Assembly (NCBI GenBank): GCA_937924775.1
Contig: CALDUT010000016.1
Location: 1-64,000 of the forward strand
Reading direction: 5' to 3'
From: an uncultured Gemmata sp.
Lineage (GTDB): Bacteria; Planctomycetota; Planctomycetia; Gemmatales; Gemmataceae
Length of the DNA stretch: 64,000 bases
Made by a program: the position numbers and the translations under genes. The notes under the pieces were generated by a model that searched no databases, had not been told where the DNA came from, and saw only the letters and a program-made list of their open reading frames with translations. Below, piece after piece: positions 45,426-53,439 of the stretch. The first letter of the stretch is position 1. Every line of letters begins with the position of its first letter.

Positions 45426-46370
45426 ATGGCGCACGCGACCGCGGAATCGACCCCACCGCCGCCCAATAATGGCGACAGCGGTTATGAATTGGGGATTCTC
45501 GAACGCCGTTTGCTCCCCAGTGAGGATTTTTTGGCCCTCTGGGATGCCATTCTCATCGACCCGGCCATCAAGGACCGGCTCTTGGCTCAATCGCTATTGA
45601 ATTTCACGATCCGGCCAACGGTCGATCGTTCGCGATTACCCCTGCACGGCCTGATTCTTTTGGTCGGTCCGCCGGGCACCGGAAAAACATCGTTGGCCCG
45701 CGGGCTGGCCGCCGTGACCGCGGCGCGGATGCCTCATTTGGGGCCGTTTCAGTATCTGGAGGTGGACCCGCACGATGTAGCCAGCGCGGGGCTGGGGCAG
45801 CGGCAGAAAGCCGTGACGGAATTACTCGGTAACACCATCGCCCGTTATGCCCGGCAACGGCCGACGATCGTGCTGTTGGATGAAGTGGAAACGCTGGCGG
45901 TCGCCCGTTCTGGGTTGAGTATGGATGTCAACCCCATCGATGTTCACCGGGCCACCGATGCCCTCTTGGCACAGCTCGATGTACTCGCGGCCAACACCCC
46001 GCGGTTGCTTTTCATCGCCACGAGTAACTTCCCGGAAGCGATCGACGAGGCGTTTTTATCGCGCAGTGATTTGTTGGCGACCATTGATCGCCCGTCGGCG
46101 GAGGCGTGCCGCAAGATTTTCTTCAATACCATTCACGCGTTGGCGGATCATTACCCGGCGGTGCGGGCTCTCCTCAATAGCCCCGAGGTGGAAAGTGCGG
46201 CCGCGATTTGTCGCGATCTTGACGGCCGGCAGATTCGCAAGTTTGTTCTGGCCGCTTGTACGTTGCGCCACGAAACCGCCCTTGATCCCAACACCCTGCA
46301 AGCGCAGGATTTTCTGGAAGCTCTGCAACGCGGCAAGGAAGAGCACCGCAACCTCAAAGATCGCCGGTAA
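45426..46370 (+). CDS. TRIP13/Pch2-like AAA+ ATPase
   Basis: This 314-aa protein has the TRIP13/Pch2-type lead-in FLALWDAILIDPAIKDRLL (cf. LWDSLVYD in animal TRIP13). It has Walker A GPPGTGKTS (81-89), Walker B and the family signature IVLLDEVETLAVARSG (148-163), sensor 1 ATSN, Arg finger region FLSRSDLL, and the sensor-2 region LDGRQIRKFV. TRIP13-family ATPases unfold HORMA proteins; bacterial versions act in CBASS defence as Cap6. No HORMA protein, CD-NTase or effector is in this window, and the protein lacks the long N-terminal domain of eukaryotic TRIP13. The partner is unknown. It is convergent with groEL1. Confidence 0.85.
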   Translation: MAHATAESTPPPPNNGDSGYELGILERRLLPSEDFLALWDAILIDPAIKDRLLAQSLLNFTIRPTVDRSRLPLHGLILLVGPPGTGKTSLARGLAAVTAARMPHLGPFQYLEVDPHDVASAGLGQRQKAVTELLGNTIARYARQRPTIVLLDEVETLAVARSGLSMDVNPIDVHRATDALLAQLDVLAANTPRLLFIATSNFPEAIDEAFLSRSDLLATIDRPSAEACRKIFFNTIHALADHYPAVRALLNSPEVESAAAICRDLDGRQIRKFVLAACTLRHETALDPNTLQAQDFLEALQRGKEEHRNLKDRR

Positions 46371-46474
46371 GTGAGGTTGCGTCGCCGGCTCTGACGCAAA
46401 CACGTCATTCCGGGGAAGAATTCTATCCGAGAAACTGATGAAAGCCCCCTGGCGGGGTGTTGACTTTCCATCAG

Positions 46475-46513
46475 CAAAAAACGCCAACAGAGGCTCCGGG
46501 CCCCTATTGGCGG
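46475..46513 (-). terminator. Rho-independent terminator of groES1-groEL1
   Basis: On the minus strand the transcript reads CGCCAA, an inner helix AGGGGC/GCCTCT, then TTGGCG followed by TTTTTT. The stem (CGCCAA 46482-87, TTGGCG 46507-12) and the T run fit an intrinsic terminator about 90 bases after the groEL1 stop. Confidence 0.82.
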
Positions 46514-46600
46514 TAGTTTATTATGGCTCCCGCGGGCGAACCGGTGGTGGTGGCGCTGGTTCGCCGGAATCGATGGCCGTGGCAGGCCGTGGTACTTTAT

Positions 46601-48238
46601 TTAGTAGAGGTCGTCGTAGTTGCCGCCGGCGGCTCCTTTCTTTTCTTCCTTCTTTTGCTCCTCGGCGATGAGGGCGTCGGAGGTGAGAAGCAGTGTGGCG
46701 ACGCTGGCCGCGTTTTGCAGGGCGCTGCGGACCACCTTGGTGGGGTCGATGATGCCGCGTTTCATCAGGTCGGTGTATTCGCCGCTGCGTGCGTCGTAGC
46801 CGAAGTTCTTGTCGCTGTTGGCGAGAACTTCGTTGATGACGACGTTGCCATCTTCGCCAGCGTTTTCGACGATTTGTTTGATCGGTGCGCGGCAGGCCCG
46901 CACGATGATGTTGTAGCCGATTTGTTCATCGTCGGTGAGGTCGCTGCTGGGTTTGAGGCCTTGGCTGGCTCGCAGCAGGGCGGTACCGCCGCCGGGCAGA
47001 ATGCCCTCTTGGTGCGCGGCTTTGGTGGCGTGCATCGCGTCTTCGACGCGCATCTTCTTTTCCTTCACTTCGCTTTCGGTGGCCCCGCCGACGTTGATCT
47101 TGGCCACACCGCCGGAGAGTTTGGCGATACGTTCGCTGAGTTTTTCCTTGTCGTAATCGCTGGTGCTCTTTTCCAATTCCTTCTGGATGCTGGCGATGCG
47201 GGCTTTGATCGCGTCTTTCTTGCCGCCGCCTTCGATGATCGTGGTGTTTTCCTTGTCGACCTTGATCTTCTTGGCTTTACCGAGCTGATCGAGGGTGACA
47301 GTTTCGAGTTTCAGGCCCAGATCTTCGAAGATCGCTTCACCGCCGGTGAGGATAGCGATGTCCTGGAGCATGGCTTTGCGGCGATCACCGTAGCCGGGGG
47401 CCTTCACCGCGCACACCTTCACTTGGTAGTTCGACTTGATGACGTTGACGACCAACAAGGCCAGCGCTTCGCCATCCACTTCTTCGGCGATGATCAGAAG
47501 CGGCTTGCCTTCACGAACGACTTTCTCCAGAAGCGGCAGAATATCGCGGGCGGCACTGATTTTCTTCTCGTAGACGAGGACGTAGGCATCTTCGAGGATG
47601 CATTCCATCGTCTCGGGATTATTGATGAAGTACGGCGACAGATAGCCGCGGTCGAACTGCATCCCTTCAACGAATTCGTAGGTGGTTTCGAGGCTCTTGC
47701 CTTCTTCCACCGTGATGACGCCGTCTTTGCCGACTTTGTCCATCGCTTCGGCGAGTTTGCGGCCGATGTCGGCATCGCCATTGGCAGCGACGGTGGCAAC
47801 GTGTTCCAAATCTTGTTTGCCTTTCACCGGGATGCTCATTTCCTTGAGCTTGGCGACAATCTCTTCAACGGCTTTATCCATGCCGCGCTTCATGAGCATG
47901 GGATTGGTGCCCGCGACAACAGCTTTCAATCCTTCGTTGAAGATGGCTTCCGCCAACACCGTTGCGGTCGTGGTGCCGTCGCCGGCGACATCGGAAGTCT
48001 TGGACGCGACTTCCTTGACCATGGCCGCGCCCATGTTCTCATAGTGGTCGGGCAGTTGGATTTCCTTGGCCACGGTGACACCGTCTTTGGTCACCGTCGG
48101 GCTGCCGAAGGATTTTTGGATGATGACGTTGCGGCCTTTAGGCCCCAGTGTGACCTTGACGGCCTTGGCCAGTTTGCTGATCCCGCGTTTGATGGCGTCG
48201 CGGGCTTCTTGGTCGAACGCGATTTGCTTGGCGCTCAT
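46601..48238 (-). CDS. groEL: 60-kDa chaperonin GroEL, paralogue 1
   Basis: This 545-aa protein folds client proteins in a double-ring cage with GroES. It has ATP-site D87 in [11 protein letters not shown] and the hydrolytic Asp in [12 protein letters not shown]. The apical region [16 protein letters not shown] keeps the Tyr and Phe that bind substrate and GroES. The C-terminus ends in NYDDLY and lacks the Gly-Gly-Met tail. It is 66 bp downstream of groES1, the standard order, and is followed by a strong terminator. A GAGGATCAGGA site precedes the ATG. A sigma-54-like promoter lies upstream of groES1. Confidence 0.97.
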   Translation of the reverse strand: MSAKQIAFDQEARDAIKRGISKLAKAVKVTLGPKGRNVIIQKSFGSPTVTKDGVTVAKEIQLPDHYENMGAAMVKEVASKTSDVAGDGTTTATVLAEAIFNEGLKAVVAGTNPMLMKRGMDKAVEEIVAKLKEMSIPVKGKQDLEHVATVAANGDADIGRKLAEAMDKVGKDGVITVEEGKSLETTYEFVEGMQFDRGYLSPYFINNPETMECILEDAYVLVYEKKISAARDILPLLEKVVREGKPLLIIAEEVDGEALALLVVNVIKSNYQVKVCAVKAPGYGDRRKAMLQDIAILTGGEAIFEDLGLKLETVTLDQLGKAKKIKVDKENTTIIEGGGKKDAIKARIASIQKELEKSTSDYDKEKLSERIAKLSGGVAKINVGGATESEVKEKKMRVEDAMHATKAAHQEGILPGGGTALLRASQGLKPSSDLTDDEQIGYNIIVRACRAPIKQIVENAGEDGNVVINEVLANSDKNFGYDARSGEYTDLMKRGIIDPTKVVRSALQNAASVATLLLTSDALIAEEQKKEEKKGAAGGNYDDLY

Positions 48239-48304
48239 TCCTGATCCTCGTCTGGAGTGATTAGCGGATGATGTTTTCGGAGAAATTAACCGGGTGTTCG
48301 CGTA

Positions 48305-48598
48305 CTATTCGATGACGCACAAAACGTCGCCTTCGTGCATCAGCAGCAGTTCGTCGCCGGTGGCGCGATCTTTGAATTCGTCGCCCGCCCACGAGGTGAA
48401 CAGCACTTTGTCGCCCACCTTCAATTGCAGGGGGGTGCGGGTGCCGTCCTTTTGCAGCTTGCCAGGACCGACCGCCAGTACTGTTCCGCGTTGGGGTTTG
48501 TTCTTCGCAGTATCGGGTAGCAGAATGCCGCCGGCAGTTTTGGCTTCCGCCGCTTCCCGACGCACCACGATCCGGTCGCCGATTGGTTTCAGGCCCAT
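48305..48598 (-). CDS. groES: Co-chaperonin GroES, paralogue 1
   Basis: This 97-aa protein is the lid of the GroEL cage. It has [29 protein letters not shown], with the mobile loop (about 16-32) that contacts GroEL, and a C-terminal ELLLMHEGDVLCVIE. A GGAG site lies 7 bases before the ATG. It is first in the groES1-groEL1 operon. Confidence 0.97.
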   Translation of the reverse strand: MGLKPIGDRIVVRREAAEAKTAGGILLPDTAKNKPQRGTVLAVGPGKLQKDGTRTPLQLKVGDKVLFTSWAGDEFKDRATGDELLLMHEGDVLCVIE

Positions 48599-48648
48599 GA
48601 CAACTCCGTATGTGCCAAGGGAACTTCACTTTCACCGGCGAATTGCTA

Positions 48649-48664
48649 TGCAAGAAGCGTGCCT
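48649..48664 (-). promoter_or_regulatory. Candidate sigma-54 promoter of groES1-groEL1
   Basis: On the minus strand the sequence AGGCACGCTTCTTGCA matches the sigma-54 -24/-12 consensus (TGGCACG-N4-TTGCA) at every position except the first T. GG and GC are 10 bases apart, as required. It would start transcription about 40 bases before the groES1 ATG. Sigma-54 promoters need an enhancer-binding activator; no binding site or activator gene is seen here. Confidence 0.65.
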
Positions 48665-48791
48665 GGATCGCGTAATATGAAGGAAGTGATTGTGAAATAA
48701 GGATTTGCGTAAAAAATTTCTGTCGGTTGCTTCGCGTAATTCTGTCAGGAAACCCCGACGTCGGGCGGGTGTGACTGCCGCTTTGACAGGT

Positions 48792-49088
48792 TTACTTCTT
48801 CTTCCGTTTGTTGGCGGCTTTGTGCAACTCAGTTACAAACGCCTGATGCGGGGGCGACCCAATCCCCTTCAGCAGCGTGGCCAGCATCCAGACCATGGCC
48901 CCGCTGAGCAACGCCGGAACATCCAACCATAACCCGGGGAATTGCTTGCCGCGCAGGGTCCCATCGGGATGCGTTGCGAGCGGAGCGTATTTTTTTCGTG
49001 TCAGCGTAAACCAAGGAACTTCTTGCTCAGCGGTTCGCTAGATCAAATATTCGAGTACGCTTTCGGTTTCGTGGTCTGAATATGCCAT
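48792..49088 (-). pseudogene. Remnant of a Uma2-family nuclease (C-terminal part, nonsense codon)
   Basis: It is absent from the ORF track because the frame is interrupted. It reads ...VLEYLI-stop-RTAEQEVPWFTLTRKKY then APLATHPDGTLRGKQFPGLWLDVPALL and ends HKAANKRKKK. This matches the C-terminal third of planctomycete Uma2 (PD-(D/E)XK) proteins, where EYLIW is expected: TGG has become TAG at 49038-49040. The catalytic N-terminal two-thirds is missing. It is a dead fragment between groES1 and the AlkC-like gene. Confidence 0.75.
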
Positions 49089-49175
49089 TCAACGTTGCGG
49101 CCTAGTTGCCATATTCAGAGTGCAATTCCTCAGCATGATGGCCCGGGGGCAATTCCTGAGCGCCAGCGTAGCGAG

Positions 49176-49946
49176 TTACTTCAGGCTCCGCAATGCCCGC
49201 GTACAGATGCGAGCGGTGGCGGGGGCGGCCGATTCCTGCAACCACCGCGCACACAGTTGCCGAACCCAGCGCGGTTGGCTTTTGGCGGCGTCGTTGAGCC
49301 AATTGGCCACGGAAGCTTGAACGTAGGGCACGGGGTCGGCCTTGAGCGGTTCGAGCAGGGGCAACCCCAGGGCGGGATGGGCCTTGAGCGATTCGATGTG
49401 CGAACACCACACCCCGCGCGGCCGCAGAGATTCCACCGCGAAGCGGCGGAGATAGGGCGAAGGTGACCTGGTCCAGGGGGTCAGGAGTTTGACAGCATGG
49501 GGCACATTGGCCGCCAAATGCGGGCGTAGGGCGATCCACGCCCACTCCCGTACCGCGAAATGCTCATCGTCGGCCAACGGACGGATGAGGTTCAGCCGGG
49601 TTTGTAGCTTCAACTTCGGGGCTCGGCCGACGACGTAACACGCCCAGCCGCGTACTGTGTCGGCCCGATGTTCGGCCACTTCGGCGAGTCGCTCCAGCGT
49701 CAGATGCCGCAGCAGAAGTTCACCGACCGTTTCCATCCGCCGCGTAATGCCCATACCGGCCATTTCCCGGACCAGGGCTACCGCTTCGGGGGGAAGGTCG
49801 GGTACTACGGCGGCCAAGAGGCTGGCGAAGTCGATGGCGAGGCCTTCCGCGAGAGTGGCGGTCGACGCGGTGCCGGCGTTGAGTTGGGCGAGCAGTTCCG
49901 GGGGAATGTCGGCTCGCCGCGTCGCCCCTTTACGCGTTTCCGTCAT
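49176..49946 (-). CDS. AlkC-like DNA alkylation repeat protein
   Basis: This 256-aa all-helical HEAT-like protein has VREWAWIALRPHL, SPYLRRFAVESLRPRGVW and YVQASVANWLNDAAKSQPRWVRQLC. The last stretch matches the RSVANHLNDIAKDHP signature of the AlkC branch of alkylpurine DNA glycosylases, which remove 3-methyladenine. AlkC proteins are usually longer (about 370 aa) with a C-terminal Ig-like domain that is absent here. A glycosylase role is likely but not proven. Confidence 0.75.
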   Translation of the reverse strand: MTETRKGATRRADIPPELLAQLNAGTASTATLAEGLAIDFASLLAAVVPDLPPEAVALVREMAGMGITRRMETVGELLLRHLTLERLAEVAEHRADTVRGWACYVVGRAPKLKLQTRLNLIRPLADDEHFAVREWAWIALRPHLAANVPHAVKLLTPWTRSPSPYLRRFAVESLRPRGVWCSHIESLKAHPALGLPLLEPLKADPVPYVQASVANWLNDAAKSQPRWVRQLCARWLQESAAPATARICTRALRSLK

Positions 49947-50129
49947 GATGGTGGCTCAATGCCCAGGAGAGTCAACACCACACAACATAGCGGACTGACA
50001 CCACAAAGACCTGGAGGCAACTCAGAGAATCTTCCCTTGATGGAAGATCCATTCGGTGTTGTTGTGTGATTCGACGGATATTCTCCGAACGTGATGGTGA
50101 ACCTCACGGTCAGAGCCACCGCGTCTCTC

Positions 50130-51308
50130 TTACATTCTCTCAATAATCATCGCCACAGCGTTACCGCCGCCTAGGCACAGCGACGCAAGGCCGTAGCGTT
50201 GGTGGTGCCGTTTCAGTGCATAAACCAGTGTCACCAGCACTCGTGCGCCGCTGGCACCGATGGGGTGGCCGAGAGCGACCGCGCCGCCGTGGACGTTCAC
50301 TTTCGCTTCATCGAGTTTCAGCTGCTGGTTGCAGGCGAGCATTTGCGCTGCGAAGGCTTCGTTGAGTTCGAAGAGGTCGATGTCGCCCAGGGCAAGTTGC
50401 GCCTTATCACACACGGCTCGGATCGCGGGAACGGGGGCCAGAAAGATGTCTTTGGGATTTACCCCGCTCATGGCCGAAGCGACGATCCGGGCCAACGGTT
50501 GGGCCCCGGTTTGCTCGACGAAGCGACCCGACACGACGACGACGGCCGCCGCTCCATCGGAGAGTTGCGAGGCGTTCCCCGCGGTCACAGTACCGTCTGG
50601 CCGGAATGCCGGGCGCAGCTGCGCCAGGGCGTCCGCCGTGGTCTCGGGGCGGATGCCTTCATCGCGTTCGACGGGCGGAATCGGCTTTTTGCCGGCGGGG
50701 AGAGAGACCGGTACGACTTCGTCACGGAAGGCCCCGGCGGCCCATGCGGCCGCAGCCCGTTGGTGGCTTTGCGCGGCGAAGCGGTCTTGCTCGGCCCGTG
50801 TGATACCGCACTTGGTCGCGATATAGTCCGCGGATTCACCCATAGCGCAGTTCTCGAAGGGGCACCACAGGCCATCGTGCAGGAGAGTATCGACGGTGGT
50901 TTGATGCCCGTACTTGTAACCATGTCGCACACCGGGCAGCAAAAATGGGGCGCGACTCATGCTCTCCATGCCGCCCGCGACGATGACCTGTGCATCGCCG
51001 GCCCGGATGCTTTGGGCAGCGAGCATCACCGCTTTCAGCCCAGAACCGCACACCATATTGGTGGTGTGGGCGGGGGTGGTGTCGGGCAGCCCGGCCAAAA
51101 GGGCCGCCTGCCGCGCCGGTGCCTGCCCCAACCCGGCTTGCACCACGTTCCCCATAATGACATCGTCGACCTGTTCCGGCTTCACACCGGCTCGTCGGAT
51201 GGCTTCCGCTATCGCGATTGCCCCCAAGCGGGGGGCGGGCAGTTCCGAGAGCCCGCCAAGGAACTTGCCAATGGGTGTCCGCACGGCCGACAGGAGAAAC
51301 GCTTCCAT
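50130..51308 (-). CDS. Acetyl-CoA C-acetyltransferase (thiolase)
   Basis: This 392-aa protein has every thiolase II signature: the acyl-accepting Cys in TTNMVCGSGLKAVMLA (near 88), VNVHGGAVALGHPIGASGAR with the catalytic His, and the second Cys in LASLCLGGGNAVAMI. It condenses or cleaves acetoacetyl-CoA and related beta-ketoacyl-CoAs. The pathway (isoprenoid, ketone or fatty-acid degradation) cannot be told from the neighbours; it is monocistronic here. Confidence 0.95.
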   Translation of the reverse strand: MEAFLLSAVRTPIGKFLGGLSELPAPRLGAIAIAEAIRRAGVKPEQVDDVIMGNVVQAGLGQAPARQAALLAGLPDTTPAHTTNMVCGSGLKAVMLAAQSIRAGDAQVIVAGGMESMSRAPFLLPGVRHGYKYGHQTTVDTLLHDGLWCPFENCAMGESADYIATKCGITRAEQDRFAAQSHQRAAAAWAAGAFRDEVVPVSLPAGKKPIPPVERDEGIRPETTADALAQLRPAFRPDGTVTAGNASQLSDGAAAVVVVSGRFVEQTGAQPLARIVASAMSGVNPKDIFLAPVPAIRAVCDKAQLALGDIDLFELNEAFAAQMLACNQQLKLDEAKVNVHGGAVALGHPIGASGARVLVTLVYALKRHHQRYGLASLCLGGGNAVAMIIERM

Positions 51309-51786
51309 AGAACCTACCTACGCTTGCAGGGAGAGGGATGTTCCTTCATCATATACAGCAGGTGCGGAGAAAGGCGCGATGAGCCCGGACATGCCCCGCT
51401 GAGCGGTGGATGTCTTCGCCACCAAGCTGGGGAATAACACTCCCGTGGAAGACGCGACCAATCTTGGCAGCCGGCTGGCTATCAGCGGGGGTTGATCCTG
51501 CTCGACTGGCTTGATGGGGACGATCGCGACGACCTTGTGCCGGTAGGCCGCGGACTGTATATTATCGCCTGTGTTCACCGCCGCATCTTCGGGACTTCTT
51601 CTTTCAGAATGGCGTGTTAGGGAACGATCCGTCTGCCCCTGAGGCACCGTTTCCGTAGTCGCGGGTATTTCGCCGCGTACGGGGTGTCACGGGTGGCGCC
51701 ACAGGCGAACGCGATTGTCCACCACGGAAGTTCACGTTCCCAGGAATGGATGGTTTCCGCCGTGGAGTTCCTGGGGATTGTTCATT
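51309..51786. other. Intergenic region, no gene recognised
   Basis: About 480 bp between hemH and the thiolase gene, both on the minus strand. The ORFs that cross it show no known motif or good start. The thiolase promoter should lie near its left end. No RNA gene or repeat was recognised. Confidence 0.45.
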
Positions 51787-52824
51787 TCACATGTTTATTC
51801 CTGCGGCTACGGTCGTTGTGGCTTGCGGAACCGCTGCATGGCTCGGTTCATTCTCGGTCAGCCAGCCGTGGCCTTCGTCGCGGAGGATGCGGGCCATCGC
51901 CGCGATCCATTGCGGGTGATCGTTGAGACAGGTGCCGTTTTTGAGGTGTTCGCCACCGGCTTGCTCGAACAGTTCACGGCTTTCGTGGCCGATTTCGTCG
52001 ATCGTTTCCAGGCAATCGGCGGTGAAACCGGGCAATGCAACATAGACACGCTTAACGCCTTTTTTCGCTAAATTCTCCAGGACGTCGTCGGTGTAGGGCT
52101 TCAGCCACGGCGAGCGGCCGAAACGCGATTGGTATGTTTGCGTCCATTGGTTTCGCGGCCAGCCCATCCGCTTCACCAAGGCGCGCGTTGTCCGGACAAC
52201 GTGTGTGGCGTAGGGATCGCCGCGTTGGGCGTATTTTTGCGGAATCCCGTGGAAACTGATGACGAAATGCTCCGGTTCCCACGGGAGCTGGGCCAGATCG
52301 TCCCGAATCGTCGCTTCGAGGGCCTCCAGGTACGCGGGATGGTTGTAGTAGGGGGGGACCACCCGCACGGCCGGGACACGCCGCAGCTTCATCAGCGCTT
52401 GGAAAAGTGCATCGGTGGCACTGGCGAAGGAGGTGGCCGAGTATTGCGGGAACATCGGCATGGCGATCAGCCGTTCAACACCCGCATCGACCATTTCGCG
52501 AACAACCTGCCGCACCGACGGATTACCGACGATCATTCCGAAGCGCACCGGGTGGTGCGGGAAATACTCTTGCAGCAGCTGGGTTTGCCGCTGGGTGTAG
52601 TGCATGAGAGGTGAGCCGGTTTTTTCATCCCAGATGCGGCGGTATTTGGCCGCGGAATCGCCGGAGCGAAACGGCAGGATGCGCAGATACAAAAGCGGCA
52701 GCCAAATGAGGCGGGGAACTTCGATCACCCGGGGGTCGGAGAGGAATTGCCGCAAATACGGGAAAAGCCCGGAGTAGGTGGGTTTGTGCGGGGTACCGAG
52801 TTGGATGAGGAGGATTCCGGTCAT
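51787..52824 (-). CDS. hemH: Ferrochelatase
   Basis: This enzyme inserts Fe2+ into protoporphyrin IX, the last step of protoheme synthesis. The family N-terminus MTGILLIQLGTPHKPT sets the start at 52824 (345 aa); the 67-codon extension in the track is spurious. The catalytic His lies in HFVISFHGIPQKYAQRGDPY and the conserved Glu in ADCLETIDEIGHE. LPWEPEHF and QSRFGRSPWLKPYTDD are also family motifs. No Cys cluster for an iron-sulfur centre is visible. The FdxA-like ferredoxin gene lies 136 bp upstream on the same strand. Confidence 0.95.
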   Translation of the reverse strand: MTGILLIQLGTPHKPTYSGLFPYLRQFLSDPRVIEVPRLIWLPLLYLRILPFRSGDSAAKYRRIWDEKTGSPLMHYTQRQTQLLQEYFPHHPVRFGMIVGNPSVRQVVREMVDAGVERLIAMPMFPQYSATSFASATDALFQALMKLRRVPAVRVVPPYYNHPAYLEALEATIRDDLAQLPWEPEHFVISFHGIPQKYAQRGDPYATHVVRTTRALVKRMGWPRNQWTQTYQSRFGRSPWLKPYTDDVLENLAKKGVKRVYVALPGFTADCLETIDEIGHESRELFEQAGGEHLKNGTCLNDHPQWIAAMARILRDEGHGWLTENEPSHAAVPQATTTVAAGINM

Positions 52825-52960
52825 AGTGCCCGTGCTGGTGGTTTGGCCGGTCCATTCGGAGCCGGGGAAGGAACCGCAGGGATGGCGGTATCCTTCACCA
52901 GGCAGGGGATAGCATTCCGGCCGCGTCACGCGCATGCACCCACGGACCCGCAGCGCGAGC

Positions 52961-53272
52961 CTATTTCTTCTTGCACTCTGGCCCTTCTTTGGGCGGTTGC
53001 TTTTCGGTGATGTGGGCGTCGCCACCGGCGGCTTTCAACGCCGCGGCCCGCTCGGCGTTCAGTTGAATGTAACTGCTCCATTCCGCCGGAACGTTCGGTT
53101 CTGAATAGATCGCCTCGACCGGGCACTCCGGCACACAGGCTTCACAGTCGATGCAGTCGGCTGGGTCGATGTACAGCATCTTCTCATCTTGGTAGAAGCA
53201 TTCCACCGGGCAGACGACGCAACAATCGGTATACTTGCAATCGTAGCAATTGGCAGTAACTACGTGAGCCAT
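52961..53272 (-). CDS. fdxA: FdxA-like ferredoxin (7Fe / 2[4Fe-4S] type)
   Basis: This 103-aa protein has two cluster motifs: CYDCKYTDCCVVCPVECF and CIDCEACVPECPVEAI. The pattern is that of bacterial FdxA ferredoxins, which hold a [3Fe-4S] and a [4Fe-4S] centre. It is a soluble electron carrier. The C-terminus is Lys-rich (ECKKK) and carries one more Cys. It lies upstream of hemH, but a functional link is only a guess. Confidence 0.93.
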   Translation of the reverse strand: MAHVVTANCYDCKYTDCCVVCPVECFYQDEKMLYIDPADCIDCEACVPECPVEAIYSEPNVPAEWSSYIQLNAERAAALKAAGGDAHITEKQPPKEGPECKKK

Positions 53273-53439
53273 GAGTGGCGAACCCTTCTAACGGGAACTC
53301 GGGGGTGGAATCGCGACGAGATTACCACACCGCCATCTTAGGTCAAGGTACACATCTCCACGGGGGAATTGCCAGAGGCAAGTCGGAATTTTCCCCCAAC
53401 TGAGACACAATCTCGCCCCCCGATCAATTCTCAAGCGTG

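Noticed and set aside
45426-46370. Full CBASS or other defence island around the TRIP13-like ATPase
   Set aside because: No CD-NTase, HORMA, effector, restriction or toxin gene is found within the flanking genes visible here.
46523-48244. 573-aa plus-strand ORF over groEL1, and similar long antisense ORFs over groEL2 and groEL3
   Set aside because: They are antisense shadows of highly biased chaperonin genes; no domain or start signal is seen.
46601-48700. CIRCE operator for HrcA in front of either chaperonin operon
   Set aside because: I looked for TTAGCACTC-N9-GAGTGCTAA and close variants in both leaders and found none.
51318-51647. 109-aa minus-strand ORF between hemH and the thiolase
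   Set aside because: Low-information composition, no motif and no ribosome-binding site; treated as noncoding.
53362-53397. Hairpin GGGGGAATT...AATTTTCCCCC after priA
   Set aside because: The stem is real but no T run follows on the priA strand, so a terminator call is not justified.
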